NCBI GenBank assembly: GCA_913061235.1
Contig: CAJXTB010000010.1
Span: 213,646-277,645, forward strand
Source of the DNA: an uncultured Pseudomonadota bacterium
GTDB taxonomy: Bacteria; Myxococcota_A; UBA796; GCA-2862545
DNA: 64,000 bases
Direction of reading: 5' to 3'
The translations under genes and the position numbers were made by a program. Below are positions 17,141 through 26,993 of the stretch, piece after piece. Each line of letters starts with the position of its first letter. Position 1 is the stretch's first letter. The notes under the pieces are model-generated. The model searched no databases, was not told the DNA's origin, and saw only the letters and a list, made by a program, of their open reading frames with translations.

Positions 17141-18148
17141 ATGTCGAACATTCCCGCTGCCCGTCTCGTCTGCTTTCTGGTCCTAAGCACACTCGCAGCG
17201 TGCATTCCAGACAACCCCAAGCCTGATGACGTTTTCGACCAGTTCGCCCCCATCGTCAACGGGTCGGACGCTGAGCCGGGCGCCTACCCTTGGATGGTGT
17301 TCGAGGACGTCTGCGGGGGAACACTCGTGGCGGAGACCTGGGTGCTCACGGCGGCTCACTGTGCCGCAGCGCTGGACTTTGACGAAGACATCATGATCGG
17401 TGGCACCAGTGTCGTGGCGATGGAGGACGGGGACGAAGGGGAACGGCGTGCCATCGCCGAGGTGCTGACCCATCCCGGCTACAACTCCAACACCCTGTCG
17501 AACGACTTCGCGCTGCTTCGGCTGGCCGAGGCCTCAACCTTCCAACCCATTGAACTCGACTCCGGTGACAACCTGGTCGGGACGGACGCTTTGGTCCTCG
17601 GGTGGGGCCGATTGGGTCAGTCAGCCTGGGGCACCCCGGACCATCTACAAGAAGCCATTGTCCCGGTCATGGACCAGGCGGTCTGCAATGACCTGTACGA
17701 CGGTGACATTGACAACACCATGTTCTGCGCAGGGGACATGGATGGCGGAATCGAGGCTTGTCAGGGGGACAGTGGCGGGCCCCTCGTGAGTAGGGTCACT
17801 GGCGAGCTTATTGGTGTGTCCAGCTGGGGCGCGGGCTGTGCACCAGGCGACCCACCCGGCGTGTACGCACGCGTCTCCACCGCCAACGACTGGTTCTGCG
17901 AAGCGACCGGTGGTGCAGTCGGCGACTGCTCCGAGTCCAGTGACAACCCAGATACCCAGCCCGGCCCCGACGATGCCTGTGTCGTCGCCGATGCGTCCTA
18001 CATTGGCGACGGCTACTGCGACGGCGATGACTACAACACCGAAGCCTGCGGCTACGACGGCGGCGATTGCTGCGAGACGACCTGCGTAGACGGCGAGTAC
18101 GGCTGCGGCACCAATGAGTTCGTGTGCCTCGACCCGTCCGCTCTGTAA
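17141..18148 (+). CDS. Trypsin-like serine protease (S1A) lipoprotein with Lin12-Notch repeat, paralogue 3
   Basis: The protein is 335 aa, ATG with GGAGG upstream. The signal ends STLAAC, a canonical lipobox. The protease domain starts at IVNG and has TAAHC, NDFALL and GDSGGP. The pocket position six before the Ser is Glu (IEACQGDSGG), unlike the Ser in paralogues 1 and 2, so specificity probably differs and may favour basic side chains. A Pro/Asp linker and the C-terminal Lin12-Notch module (YIGDGYCDG, CGYDGGDCC, CGTNEFVCLD) follow. An upstream open frame beginning with TTG at 17096 is rejected because the ribosome binding site and signal peptide define 17141. Confidence 0.9.
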   Translation: MSNIPAARLVCFLVLSTLAACIPDNPKPDDVFDQFAPIVNGSDAEPGAYPWMVFEDVCGGTLVAETWVLTAAHCAAALDFDEDIMIGGTSVVAMEDGDEGERRAIAEVLTHPGYNSNTLSNDFALLRLAEASTFQPIELDSGDNLVGTDALVLGWGRLGQSAWGTPDHLQEAIVPVMDQAVCNDLYDGDIDNTMFCAGDMDGGIEACQGDSGGPLVSRVTGELIGVSSWGAGCAPGDPPGVYARVSTANDWFCEATGGAVGDCSESSDNPDTQPGPDDACVVADASYIGDGYCDGDDYNTEACGYDGGDCCETTCVDGEYGCGTNEFVCLDPSAL

Positions 18149-18186
18149 GCAATGCGGTACAGTCCGCCCCTCTCTGTGAGGTCCTC

Positions 18187-19998
18187 ATGCGCAGCCTACT
18201 CCTCCTCGTCCTGTTCGCTGCTTGCAACGACAAGACCGACCCGCTCTCGGACACCGATCCCGACTGCGATGTAGACGCGGACACAAGCATCGACGTCGAC
18301 AGCAACACGGACGCTGGCACCGAGGGTGAGACGGACACAGAGGCCGATGCGGACACGGATACAGACCCCGACACCACCCTCAATGGCTTTGTCTCCTGCC
18401 GTCCTGGCTACACGTCGCTCGATGTGGAGGGGACGTCCCAGACCGTGCAGTTGTTCGCCGACGTACACACCAACGACGGCCAGATCATCCCCATTGCAAG
18501 CCCCAACTGGCGCATGGATGACGGCCCAGGCAGCGTTGATGCGAATGGTCTGTACACCAGCCCCGCCGACCATGGTGGCATTGCGACTGTCGAAGCACGA
18601 TTCTCCGGCGAGACGGGCATCTGCGAGTTTGAGATCACCGCCGACGCTGTCACCGGACCCGCAAGCGGCGGCGCGCTGCCGGGTGCATTCGAAGACGCCA
18701 GTCCCACGGTCAGCGACTCCTGCGCTTCCCAGCTCATCTACCCGCTAGACGGTGCCGCGATTCCGGGGTCCTTTGTCGCCCCCGACATTCAGTGGTCTGC
18801 GGGCGGAGCCAATGCGTTCCGACTGCGCCTGACGTCGTCGCTGTCCGTCCTGACCGTGTACTCCCAGGCCCTCTCGTTTACGCCAACACCCGGTCAGTGG
18901 GGGGGCCTTACGCGCTTTGACCCAGGCGTAGATGTTCAGATTGAGCTGACCGCCGGCACCTTGTCCGGCAGCACCTTGACCGACGCCTGCCGCGCCTCCA
19001 CTCCCACTGAGGTGGAGGTCACAGATGGCGGCATCAACGGCACCATTGTGTACTGGGCCCCACCTGCCACCAAGGCTCTCTCCTTCGACGCGAACGAGAG
19101 CCCACTTCGCGCCAGTATCCCGCTTCCTGGCGCCATCTGCCACGGCTGCCACACGGTCAACCTCGCGCTGCCGACACGCATGGCCTACGGCCCAGACATC
19201 CCCGGCCGCACCAACTTGGTGGACCTTGGGTCTCCGGGTACGATTCTGCGCTCGTTTGGCGACGGCTTCTTTGACCGTCGTGACTACGCGGCTCCGGACC
19301 CCATCGGTACCTACATTGTCATCTCGGGTACGGCGCTTGTGACCTCCAAAATGACTCTGTTCAACCAAACGAGCGGTGCGGTCGTCTCCGAGGTTCCCAC
19401 CGCACGGGCCCCGACCATGCCGAACTGGTCGCCGGACGGCTCCAAGCTCGTCTACAGCGGCTGCGACGCGGGCGCTTCGGCTCTTGGTGGCGCCAACTGC
19501 AGCCTGTACACGCAGACATGGAACGCGGCGACGAATCGGTTTGGTGGTGAGACCCTCATCGCGAGCCCTGGCCCGAACGAGACCCTGTACTACCCAACCT
19601 TCTCCCCAGACTCTCAGTGGGTGGCGTACAACCGTTCGGAGCAGTGGACGGACGCAGACGGTGAGCTTCAGTCGAGCAACGCCAACCCCCGCGCCAAGCT
19701 CATGCTGGTCAATGCAAACGGTGGCGACCAGCGGCTTCTCAGCGACGCCAACGGCACCGGTGACCTGACCAACTCCTGGCCGCGCTGGGCTCCGACAGTC
19801 GGAGATTACGCGTGGCTCGCTTACTCAACCCGCCGTGATTATGGCGTTCGCGCAACGGATATCCCCCAGCTTTGGGTGACCGGTGTGGACCTGACCAGCG
19901 GTGAGACCGACCCGTCCAAGCCGCCAGTGTGGGTCCCGGGACAGCTCACCACTGAGGGCAACCACACGCCCACTTGGCTGCCCAAGCTCAACGAGTAG
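18187..19998 (+). CDS. TolB-like beta-propeller lipoprotein with a CxxCH motif
   Basis: The protein is 603 aa. GAGG precedes the ATG at 18187, and the signal ends LFAAC. A Thr/Asp-rich linker of about 50 residues follows. A central segment has CHGCH (about residue 319), a c-type haem attachment motif, and the C-terminal part has propeller blades of the WD40-like/TolB type (NWSPDGSKLVYSG, PTFSPDSQWVAYN, SWPRWAP). Proteins pairing such blades with ICHGCH are, as I recall, common in myxobacteria. Whether haem is bound is unknown, since only one motif and no clear distal Met is seen. Confidence 0.8.
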   Translation: MRSLLLLVLFAACNDKTDPLSDTDPDCDVDADTSIDVDSNTDAGTEGETDTEADADTDTDPDTTLNGFVSCRPGYTSLDVEGTSQTVQLFADVHTNDGQIIPIASPNWRMDDGPGSVDANGLYTSPADHGGIATVEARFSGETGICEFEITADAVTGPASGGALPGAFEDASPTVSDSCASQLIYPLDGAAIPGSFVAPDIQWSAGGANAFRLRLTSSLSVLTVYSQALSFTPTPGQWGGLTRFDPGVDVQIELTAGTLSGSTLTDACRASTPTEVEVTDGGINGTIVYWAPPATKALSFDANESPLRASIPLPGAICHGCHTVNLALPTRMAYGPDIPGRTNLVDLGSPGTILRSFGDGFFDRRDYAAPDPIGTYIVISGTALVTSKMTLFNQTSGAVVSEVPTARAPTMPNWSPDGSKLVYSGCDAGASALGGANCSLYTQTWNAATNRFGGETLIASPGPNETLYYPTFSPDSQWVAYNRSEQWTDADGELQSSNANPRAKLMLVNANGGDQRLLSDANGTGDLTNSWPRWAPTVGDYAWLAYSTRRDYGVRATDIPQLWVTGVDLTSGETDPSKPPVWVPGQLTTEGNHTPTWLPKLNE

Positions 19999-20141
19999 CC
20001 AGTGTCCAGGTGACGCCTGCGTCGTCTGCTCGCTGGCGCGACATCCATGCCCGCATTCGTGGGTCTGCGCCCCTGTCGGTGCGGGTGGTCGAGTCGTTGA
20101 ACTCCTTGTGCTTCCTGTGCAATGGGTCGGAATCTGTGGGT

Positions 20142-20157
20142 TGGCACAGCGCGTGCA
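20142..20157 (+). promoter_or_regulatory. Sigma-54-like promoter, copy 1
   Basis: TGGCAC-N5-GTGCA, with the GG and GC dinucleotides separated by exactly 10 bases as sigma-54 requires. It lies 36 bp upstream of the lipoprotein ATG at 20194. The paralogue at 29640 has the same arrangement. Confidence 0.55.
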
Positions 20158-20193
20158 GTGAGGTAGTGACGCCCCCATTTTTAGGAGTCCACA

Positions 20194-20616
20194 ATGACCC
20201 GCTTCGTCCTTCTTCTGACGCTTGTCGCCCCCGTCACCGCAAGCCTTGTGGCGTGTGACCCGACTACGCCTGTTGTTGACCCTGACCCCTACGGCGAGTG
20301 CGGTGCGGATGTGGCCTTCGCCAATGTGTTCGACGCCGTTGTCGTTGGCGATACCCTCCTTGCCACCGTTGCTCACAGCGGTTGCAGCCAAGCTGAGGTC
20401 GAGCCGTGCTGGGACGGCTCGTTCATGGAGTCCTTCCCCGTACAGGTGGCATTGGACCTGTCGATTGGACCGGCGCAGGCCTGCGCGGCGTACTTCGAGT
20501 TCGACACTGAGATCGACTTGACCCCGTTCAAAGAAGCTTACGCCGACAGCTACGGTTCCGAGACGGGCAGCATGATTCTCAACCTCGACGGCACCAGCCT
20601 TCTGTACGAGTTCTAG
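20194..20616 (+). CDS. Small lipoprotein, paralogue A
   Basis: The protein is 140 aa with AGGAG upstream. The signal ends SLVAC, a lipobox, then DPTT. The body contains the invariant stretch WDGSFMESFPVQVALDL, with Cys residues around it and a C-terminal LYEF. It is a close paralogue of the gene at 29640. Family unknown. Both copies have a sigma-54-like promoter, which suggests activation by an enhancer-binding protein not seen here. Confidence 0.8.
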   Translation: MTRFVLLLTLVAPVTASLVACDPTTPVVDPDPYGECGADVAFANVFDAVVVGDTLLATVAHSGCSQAEVEPCWDGSFMESFPVQVALDLSIGPAQACAAYFEFDTEIDLTPFKEAYADSYGSETGSMILNLDGTSLLYEF

Positions 20617-20651
20617 CGGAAGGCTGGCGGGTGAGGGGCGTGTTGCCTCGG

Positions 20652-21761
20652 CTACCCGCCAAACCACCGCGTGTAGAGCGTTTGATAGGTGCCATCTTCT
20701 CGGATGGACAACAGGGCTTGGTTGATGTCCTCGCGTAGCTCGGAGCCTTCCTGAAGGGCGAAGCCATACTGCTGGCGCTGAAAGACGGTCCCGACCACGT
20801 GAGTACGCCCAGCTCCTTCGTGGTTCGAGTAGTACAAGAGCACTGGCGAGTCGTACACGACTGCATCGATAGTGCCCTCATCCAGGGCAATGTATGCCTC
20901 TTCAATCGTCTCGAAGACCGCAACACGCGCAGCGATTGTGACAAGCCAGTCCGCCGTCGTGCTGCCCTGGGTGGTTCCAACGCGCCGGCCCGAAAGGTCA
21001 TCCACGCCGTTGATGGCCGACTCGAAGTGCTGGATAGTCATGGTACTGGTCACGGTTGCGGTGAAGTACGAGATGACCAGAATCCCAGAAAACATCCAGA
21101 ACAACGCGACGATACGTCCGCCTCTGCTCTTCGGGATGTGGTCGCCGTAGCCCACCGTTGTGAGCGTGACGGCGGCCCACCAGAAGCCGTCCCAGATGCC
21201 TGATAGGTAGCGTGGGGAGAACATCTCTGGGTTGGTCTTCCTCTCCAGAAACCACACTACGTTGCCCATGCAAAAGATGAGAACCGCGAGCAGACCAATG
21301 ACCTTGCCCACGGCGGGTAGCAGAGAGCCTAAGGCCCCGAAGACGCTGCTAGCTCCTTCGTCCTTCACCAGAATCTGCAGTCCAGATTCATAGAATGCGT
21401 GGGTGAAGTCGACGCTCTGTTCGCGTGCCGATGTGATGCTCAGTCCGGCCACCGCAATGTCAGCCGATTCGTCGCGCACCGAGTCGAGCAAGTCGCCCAC
21501 TGAGGTGGTGTGCTTCAGCTCATACTCAACGTCTAGACGCTCAGCGACCACACTCCAGAGCTCCAATGAGAAGCCCGTCCATTCACCATTGCTCTCGAAC
21601 ACAAAGGGCTTGAAGGGCTTGGTACTGACCACCATTCGTGTGGGAAGGGCGCTGGGCGCTTGGGCGACCGGCTCGGTGGTGTCTTGAGCATGAGCGCTCG
21701 GGCAGAGCACAGCGAGCCACAGCCCGAAGAGCACGACCAGCCAGTGAGAACAGTGGGCCAC
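20652..21761 (-). CDS. GluR0-like ligand-gated potassium channel
   Basis: The protein is 369 aa. A signal peptide (to about residue 26) precedes a periplasmic-binding (SBP_bac_3) lobe at 42-134, with Arg113 in SITSAREQSVDFT, where amino-acid-binding members hold the ligand carboxylate. The lobe is then interrupted by a channel: TM1 at about 147-172, a pore loop TLTTVGYGD (selectivity filter at 201-207) and TM2 at about 216-240. The second lobe spans 252-369 with Asp304 (VVYDSP) near the ligand-amine site. This split architecture with a potassium filter is that of prokaryotic ionotropic glutamate receptors such as GluR0. It should conduct potassium when an extracellular amino acid binds. The ligand is not determined by the sequence. 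Confidence 0.92.
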   Translation of the reverse strand: MAHCSHWLVVLFGLWLAVLCPSAHAQDTTEPVAQAPSALPTRMVVSTKPFKPFVFESNGEWTGFSLELWSVVAERLDVEYELKHTTSVGDLLDSVRDESADIAVAGLSITSAREQSVDFTHAFYESGLQILVKDEGASSVFGALGSLLPAVGKVIGLLAVLIFCMGNVVWFLERKTNPEMFSPRYLSGIWDGFWWAAVTLTTVGYGDHIPKSRGGRIVALFWMFSGILVISYFTATVTSTMTIQHFESAINGVDDLSGRRVGTTQGSTTADWLVTIAARVAVFETIEEAYIALDEGTIDAVVYDSPVLLYYSNHEGAGRTHVVGTVFQRQQYGFALQEGSELREDINQALLSIREDGTYQTLYTRWFGG

Positions 21762-22077
21762 TCGGCCTCCGGATTCGATGGGGGGTGCAGTGTCTCAAAC
21801 CCGGACAGCCCGGTCTTGCCTTGCTGCCACCTTTGTCTGCGGAGAGTCGCCATTCGCCCTCGCCGCGTCCCACTGGTGTGTGCTGGGCAGGCAGTGCCGA
21901 GCACCCAAAAGTGAGCCAAGGGCAACTCTCTGGCAAGAAGCGAATGCATGCCAGTTCCCGAAGTGGTGGTGGCGCAATCTATAGGACCGCCTCGAACCGG
22001 GGTGTGTGCTCGTCCAATGCGTAGCCGTCGACAGACCCGTGATAGTCGGTGTGCCCCTGTCACAGCTCGAGGACTCC

Positions 22078-22680
22078 ATGGCCGATCTATTCAAAGACAA
22101 AGCGGACGACTATGACTCTCGCTCCGTTCCCCAACAGATCTCAGAGGGCGTAGTGTCCGCGATGACCGCGCGGTTGGCCCTGTCGTTAGACCTTACGGTC
22201 ATGGACTTTGGCGCCGGTACCGGTCTGATTGCCAACGGAATCGCACCCCTCGTCGCCCACCTTCACGCGGTCGACATCTCCCCATCCATGCTCGCAGCAC
22301 TGGAGAAGAAGCCTGCACTTCAGGGCAAGGTGACCATTCACTGCCAAGACATCCTGACGACACCGCTGGGCCTCTCTGTCGACCTGGTGGTGAGTGCCAT
22401 GGCCATGCACCATGTCGACGACACTGAGGCGCTGTTGCGGACTCTGTACGCACACCTGAAGCCGGGTGGCCAGCTTGGACTGGCCGACCTCGACGCCGAA
22501 GACGGCACCTTCCATCCACCGGGTATCGAGGGCGTCTTCCACGACGGATTCGACAGGGCACCGCTCGTCAGCAAGCTGGAGCGGGCTGGCTTTGTCGACA
22601 TCACCATCGACACGGCGGCAGTTGTTCACCGCGACGGAAAGGACTTCCCAGTCTTCCTAGCGACCGCCCGACGCGACTGA
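22078..22680 (+). CDS. Class I SAM-dependent methyltransferase
   Basis: The protein is 200 aa with GAGG before the ATG at 22078. Motif I is VMDFGAGTGLIA (about residue 41), followed by VDISPSML (acidic ribose contact), DLVVSAMAMHHVDD (motif IV region) and LKPGGQLGLAD. This is the small UbiE/BioC-like type 11 fold, soluble and cytosolic. The substrate cannot be inferred. It converges with the arsenic operon (two-base gap to the arsC fusion stop), so it is not part of that operon. Confidence 0.85.
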   Translation: MADLFKDKADDYDSRSVPQQISEGVVSAMTARLALSLDLTVMDFGAGTGLIANGIAPLVAHLHAVDISPSMLAALEKKPALQGKVTIHCQDILTTPLGLSVDLVVSAMAMHHVDDTEALLRTLYAHLKPGGQLGLADLDAEDGTFHPPGIEGVFHDGFDRAPLVSKLERAGFVDITIDTAAVVHRDGKDFPVFLATARRD

Positions 22681-22682
22681 CA

Positions 22683-23555
22683 CTAGACGTTGAGGGCATC
22701 TTCGGCCAAGAAGATGGGCTGCATGTCCTCAGGCATCTCCGCGAGCTCCGCCTCAGTCAGCCGGGCGTACACCTCTACCAAGTTGCCTCCGGGGTCTTTG
22801 AGCCACAGCTCGTGGAGCGGTGTGCCTCGCCAGGTGGTGCGGGCGGGCTTGTGCAGGGTCCATCCCGCTGAGACGGCGCGGTGGTGCGCGTCAATGACCG
22901 CGGCACGGCCCGGCATGGCTACGCCTACGTGGTACAGCGTGTCTTGGTGCAAGGTCATGCCGTCGTCGACCAACAGAACGAAGTTGGTGGTGAGGGCCTC
23001 GCTGACGAAGGTGACGTAGCGATGCGTCCACTCTTTGGGCTCGACACCGAGAAGCCAGCTGTAGAAGCGGGCGGCGGCGGGCAGGTCGGGGACGCGAACA
23101 CTGGCGTGGAACTCCGTGGGAGCCAGCGGCTCTGGGGCGTCGCGTAGTGCGGCGAGGACGTTGAGGCGCTGGGCGATAGCGTCGCGGGCTACGCAGAAAT
23201 GGTGCAGTCGCTCGTCGTCTGACAGGTCTTCCTTCTTACGGTCTGGGTCTGGCATGGCCCAGCTCAGTCGACGCGCTTCACCTAGGAACAACGGGCACTC
23301 TTCTTCGGCACACAGGGTGATGACGAGGTCGACGCCAGCCGGGTCGATGGTGTCGACGTGGGTGCTTCTGAGGTCAGACCCGTCGAACCCCACCTGGCTT
23401 AGTGCCCGTAGAGCAAACGGATTGACGCGGGATGGAGCGCTTCCGGCCGACTGTACGCGGACGTCGTCCCCAAAGAGTTTTCTGGCCAAGCCCTCGGCCA
23501 TCTGGCTGCGGGCGGAGTTGGCGACGCACAAGAATAAGACGCTCTTGAACTTCAT
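22683..23555 (-). CDS. Arsenate reductase fused to a VOC/glyoxalase-fold domain
   Basis: The protein is 290 aa, about twice the length of ArsC. Residues 1-130 are a low-molecular-weight phosphatase-type arsenate reductase with the loop CVANSARSQ (Cys10) and resolving cysteines in LCAEEEC (Cys82, Cys87), the thioredoxin-coupled arrangement. Residues 145-275 are a VOC domain (FHASVRVPDLPAAARFYSWLLG, YHVGVAM, GNLVEVYARL) that resembles ArsI/CadI in outline. The VOC part has no Cys, so the vicinal thiols of the ArsI organoarsenical lyase are absent; His and Glu metal ligands are present. It is the last gene of the ars operon, eight bases after acr3. Confidence 0.88.
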   Translation of the reverse strand: MKFKSVLFLCVANSARSQMAEGLARKLFGDDVRVQSAGSAPSRVNPFALRALSQVGFDGSDLRSTHVDTIDPAGVDLVITLCAEEECPLFLGEARRLSWAMPDPDRKKEDLSDDERLHHFCVARDAIAQRLNVLAALRDAPEPLAPTEFHASVRVPDLPAAARFYSWLLGVEPKEWTHRYVTFVSEALTTNFVLLVDDGMTLHQDTLYHVGVAMPGRAAVIDAHHRAVSAGWTLHKPARTTWRGTPLHELWLKDPGGNLVEVYARLTEAELAEMPEDMQPIFLAEDALNV

Positions 23556-23563
23556 AGTAGGCC

Positions 23564-24611
<1,048 letters not shown>

Positions 24612-24619
<8 letters not shown>

Positions 24620-25028
24620 CGAAGGACTCCATCACCACAAGCTCACCCACAACCTCGGCAGCGAGGCCGAGAGTTCCGCTGACCGTGCCGAACTTGCGGA
24701 TGTTCTTGTGAAACAGCTCGACCCTGCGCTCGGGCTCGTCCGTCACAATCTCTAGTCGGTAGGTGAAGTGGGTGAACCGGGGTGGACTGTCTTGGCGTAC
24801 GGCTGAGACGTGCACACGGGCGGCATCGTAGCGGAACGGGAGCAGGGTGCTGAACCGCTCCACGTTCTTCAATAGACAGGCCGCGAGGGCCGCACAGAGC
24901 AGCTCGGCTGGGCCGGGCTGAACGAGGTCGCGACGTGATGAGGCATCGACTGACAGGGGACTACCGAACACGCTGAGCGTGGCTTGGCCGCCTGGCTGAC
25001 TCGTGCCGGTGACTTCGTAGGAACTCAT
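24612..25028 (-). CDS. OsmC-family protein in the ars operon
   Basis: The protein is 138 aa. It has the OsmC/Ohr fold pattern: an N-terminal beta region with [18 protein letters not shown] carrying one Cys of the family and a C-terminal [11 protein letters not shown] region. OsmC proteins reduce organic peroxides with two cysteines; here the visible Cys pair (ELLC, AAC) lies in the first helix and the usual distal partner is not evident, so peroxidase activity is uncertain. Its ATG overlaps the arsR stop by four bases (ATGA). Confidence 0.82.
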
Positions 25029-25342
25029 AGCGCCCCCACCAGTCGCTTCAGCTCGTCCAACACCTGGGGTGCCACGACGTAGCAACGACGAGGACCGTCC
25101 ACTTCTCCCTGAATGAGGCCGGCGTCCTTGAGGTGCTTGAGATGCTGGCTGACGGTCGACGCAGCGAGGGGCAGCTGGTCGGCAATCTCACCGGCAAAGC
25201 AAGCCTGCTGGGCCATGAGAAAGCGCAAGATGTGCACGCGGTAGGGATGGCCAAGCGCCTTGCAGAGCTCGGCAAGACGGGTGTCCTGTTCGGGGTCTGA
25301 CTGGAACGGGGTTCCGGTGGTCTCACAGCACGACAGATCCAT
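25025..25342 (-). CDS. arsR: ArsR-family metalloregulator
   Basis: The protein is 105 aa with a winged helix ([19 protein letters not shown] recognition region). The N-terminus carries a Cys pair, DLSCCETTG, and further Cys at QQACF and RRCYV that could form an arsenite site; the alpha-3 ELCVCDL motif of classical ArsR is replaced by [12 protein letters not shown]. The start at 25342 is set by GAGGA five bases upstream. It heads the four-gene operon and probably represses it until arsenite binds. Confidence 0.9.
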   Translation of the reverse strand: MDLSCCETTGTPFQSDPEQDTRLAELCKALGHPYRVHILRFLMAQQACFAGEIADQLPLAASTVSQHLKHLKDAGLIQGEVDGPRRCYVVAPQVLDELKRLVGAL

Positions 25343-25359
25343 GATGGTCCTCATTTCGG

Positions 25360-25379
25360 TATTCGACGAATTACGAATA
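25360..25379 (-). promoter_or_regulatory. Putative ArsR operator
   Basis: TATTCG-N8-CGAATA, a perfect inverted repeat 17 bp upstream of the arsR start. ArsR/SmtB proteins typically bind such AT-rich dyads over the promoter. Confidence 0.6.
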
Positions 25380-25421
25380 ACCCGGTGGCTAGTAAGGGAG
25401 CAACCCTCTCGCGTTGCGGTC

Positions 25422-26771
25422 CTACAGCTCGTATGGGGTCTGGAACTCCGCGACTTCCGAGTCCCAGCTCAGCTCCTCCGCCAGATGCTTGCGCAACATG
25501 TCGGCCGCTGCGGGCTCACCGTGGTTGATGAGGACTCGCTGGGGGGCGGGGGCGCCTTTGAGCCAGCTGACGATTTCGCGCCAGTCCGCGTGACCCGACA
25601 GCGAGTGCATGTTGAAGCGCTCAGCGCGAACAGGGACGTAGTGCCCATGAATCTTCACCGCCTCCTCGCCGTCATCCAGCGCCCGGCCACGCGTTCCTCC
25701 GGCTTGGTAGCCAACGAGGAGCAGGCCATTGGCAGCACTGGGAGCAAAGCTCTTTAAGTGATGGAGGATACGACCTCCGGTGGCCATTCCACTTCCGGCA
25801 ATCAGAATCATGGGTCCGGATTGTTCGTTCAGCCGCTTGGATTCCTCGGCCGTTCTCACGTACGTTGAGTCGTCCCACATGGCGTCGCACTGGGCAGGCG
25901 TCAGACGGTGTGCCTCTGGATGGCGCAGGAAAATCTCGGTGGCGCGGATGGCCATGGGGCTGTTGAGGAAGACCGGCACATCTGCGATACGGCCGTCCAA
26001 GCGCAGCGTTGCGAGCAGGTGCAGAATGGTCTGGCTCCGCCCAACCGCAAAGGCCGGAATCATCAACACGCCGCCTCGTCCGCAGACACGGTTGACCACC
26101 TCTTCAAGGACCTCCAGCTGGTCCTCTTCGGGATGGATGCGGTTGCCGTAGGTCGACTCAATGACCAGAGTTTCTGCACCTTGAAAGGGACGCGGCGCGT
26201 TCATGAGGGGGTCACCGGGTCGACCTAGGTCGCCGGAGAAAAAGACCGCTTTTCCCTCGTGGCTCAGCCGAACCCCACTCGCCCCCAACATGTGGCCTGC
26301 TGGGACCAGCGTGGCCTCGATATCGCCGATCTGCCACGGTGCGTCCCACTGGACTTGGTGGACCAAGAGCAGCGCTTTCTCGGCGTCCTCCGTGGTGAAC
26401 AACGGCTGCGGGGACGTGTGCCGACTGTAGCCACGCCGTGCGGCTCGTCGTGCGTCTTCCTCCTGTAGGTGAGCAGCATCGAGCAGCATGACGCGCAGCA
26501 GCTCGGCGGTCGCGGGGGTGCAGTAGATGGGTCCGGTGAAGCCGTCCTGTACGAGCAGAGGGACACGGCCGCAGTGGTCGAGATGAGCATGGGTCAACAC
26601 CACTGCGTCCACTGACGCGGCCAGCGAACGGTCTCGTTTCCAGTTTCGAAGTCGCAGCTGCTTGAAGCCCTGAAACATGCCGCAGTCAACCAAGACCTTG
26701 GTGTTGGGGGTCTCGACAAGCGTCTTGCTACCCGTGACGGTTCCGGTTGCACCTAAGAAAGTGAGTCTCAC
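25422..26771 (-). CDS. MBL-fold/beta-CASP RNA-processing nuclease
   Basis: The protein is 449 aa from a GTG at 26771 with GAGGGG upstream. The metallo-beta-lactamase zinc motif HAHLDH is at residues 61-66, followed by [14 protein letters not shown] and the beta-CASP motifs [14 protein letters not shown] and SGHADW. This is the CPSF73-like bacterial ribonuclease family acting on RNA in the cytoplasm with two zinc ions. It is on the same strand as the ars genes but separated by about 40 bp from the arsR operator, so probably independent. Confidence 0.9.
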   Translation of the reverse strand: MRLTFLGATGTVTGSKTLVETPNTKVLVDCGMFQGFKQLRLRNWKRDRSLAASVDAVVLTHAHLDHCGRVPLLVQDGFTGPIYCTPATAELLRVMLLDAAHLQEEDARRAARRGYSRHTSPQPLFTTEDAEKALLLVHQVQWDAPWQIGDIEATLVPAGHMLGASGVRLSHEGKAVFFSGDLGRPGDPLMNAPRPFQGAETLVIESTYGNRIHPEEDQLEVLEEVVNRVCGRGGVLMIPAFAVGRSQTILHLLATLRLDGRIADVPVFLNSPMAIRATEIFLRHPEAHRLTPAQCDAMWDDSTYVRTAEESKRLNEQSGPMILIAGSGMATGGRILHHLKSFAPSAANGLLLVGYQAGGTRGRALDDGEEAVKIHGHYVPVRAERFNMHSLSGHADWREIVSWLKGAPAPQRVLINHGEPAAADMLRKHLAEELSWDSEVAEFQTPYEL

Positions 26772-26993
26772 GGTCAGTCCCCTCGTGTTGTACGAAGGAA
26801 ACGTTGCAAGTCCTGTGCCGTGCAACCTGGAGAACTGGACCTACGCGCGCAGGACTACGCAATCCCGTCGATCGGCGGTGGTGGGCCCATTGTGGCGGTC
26901 GGGGGCGGGCTGTACACACGGCGAATGAGCGGTTTTGTAGGCGTGGCCTGTGCCGTTTCACACCCAATGCCGCTCGATATCGCACACCGAAGC

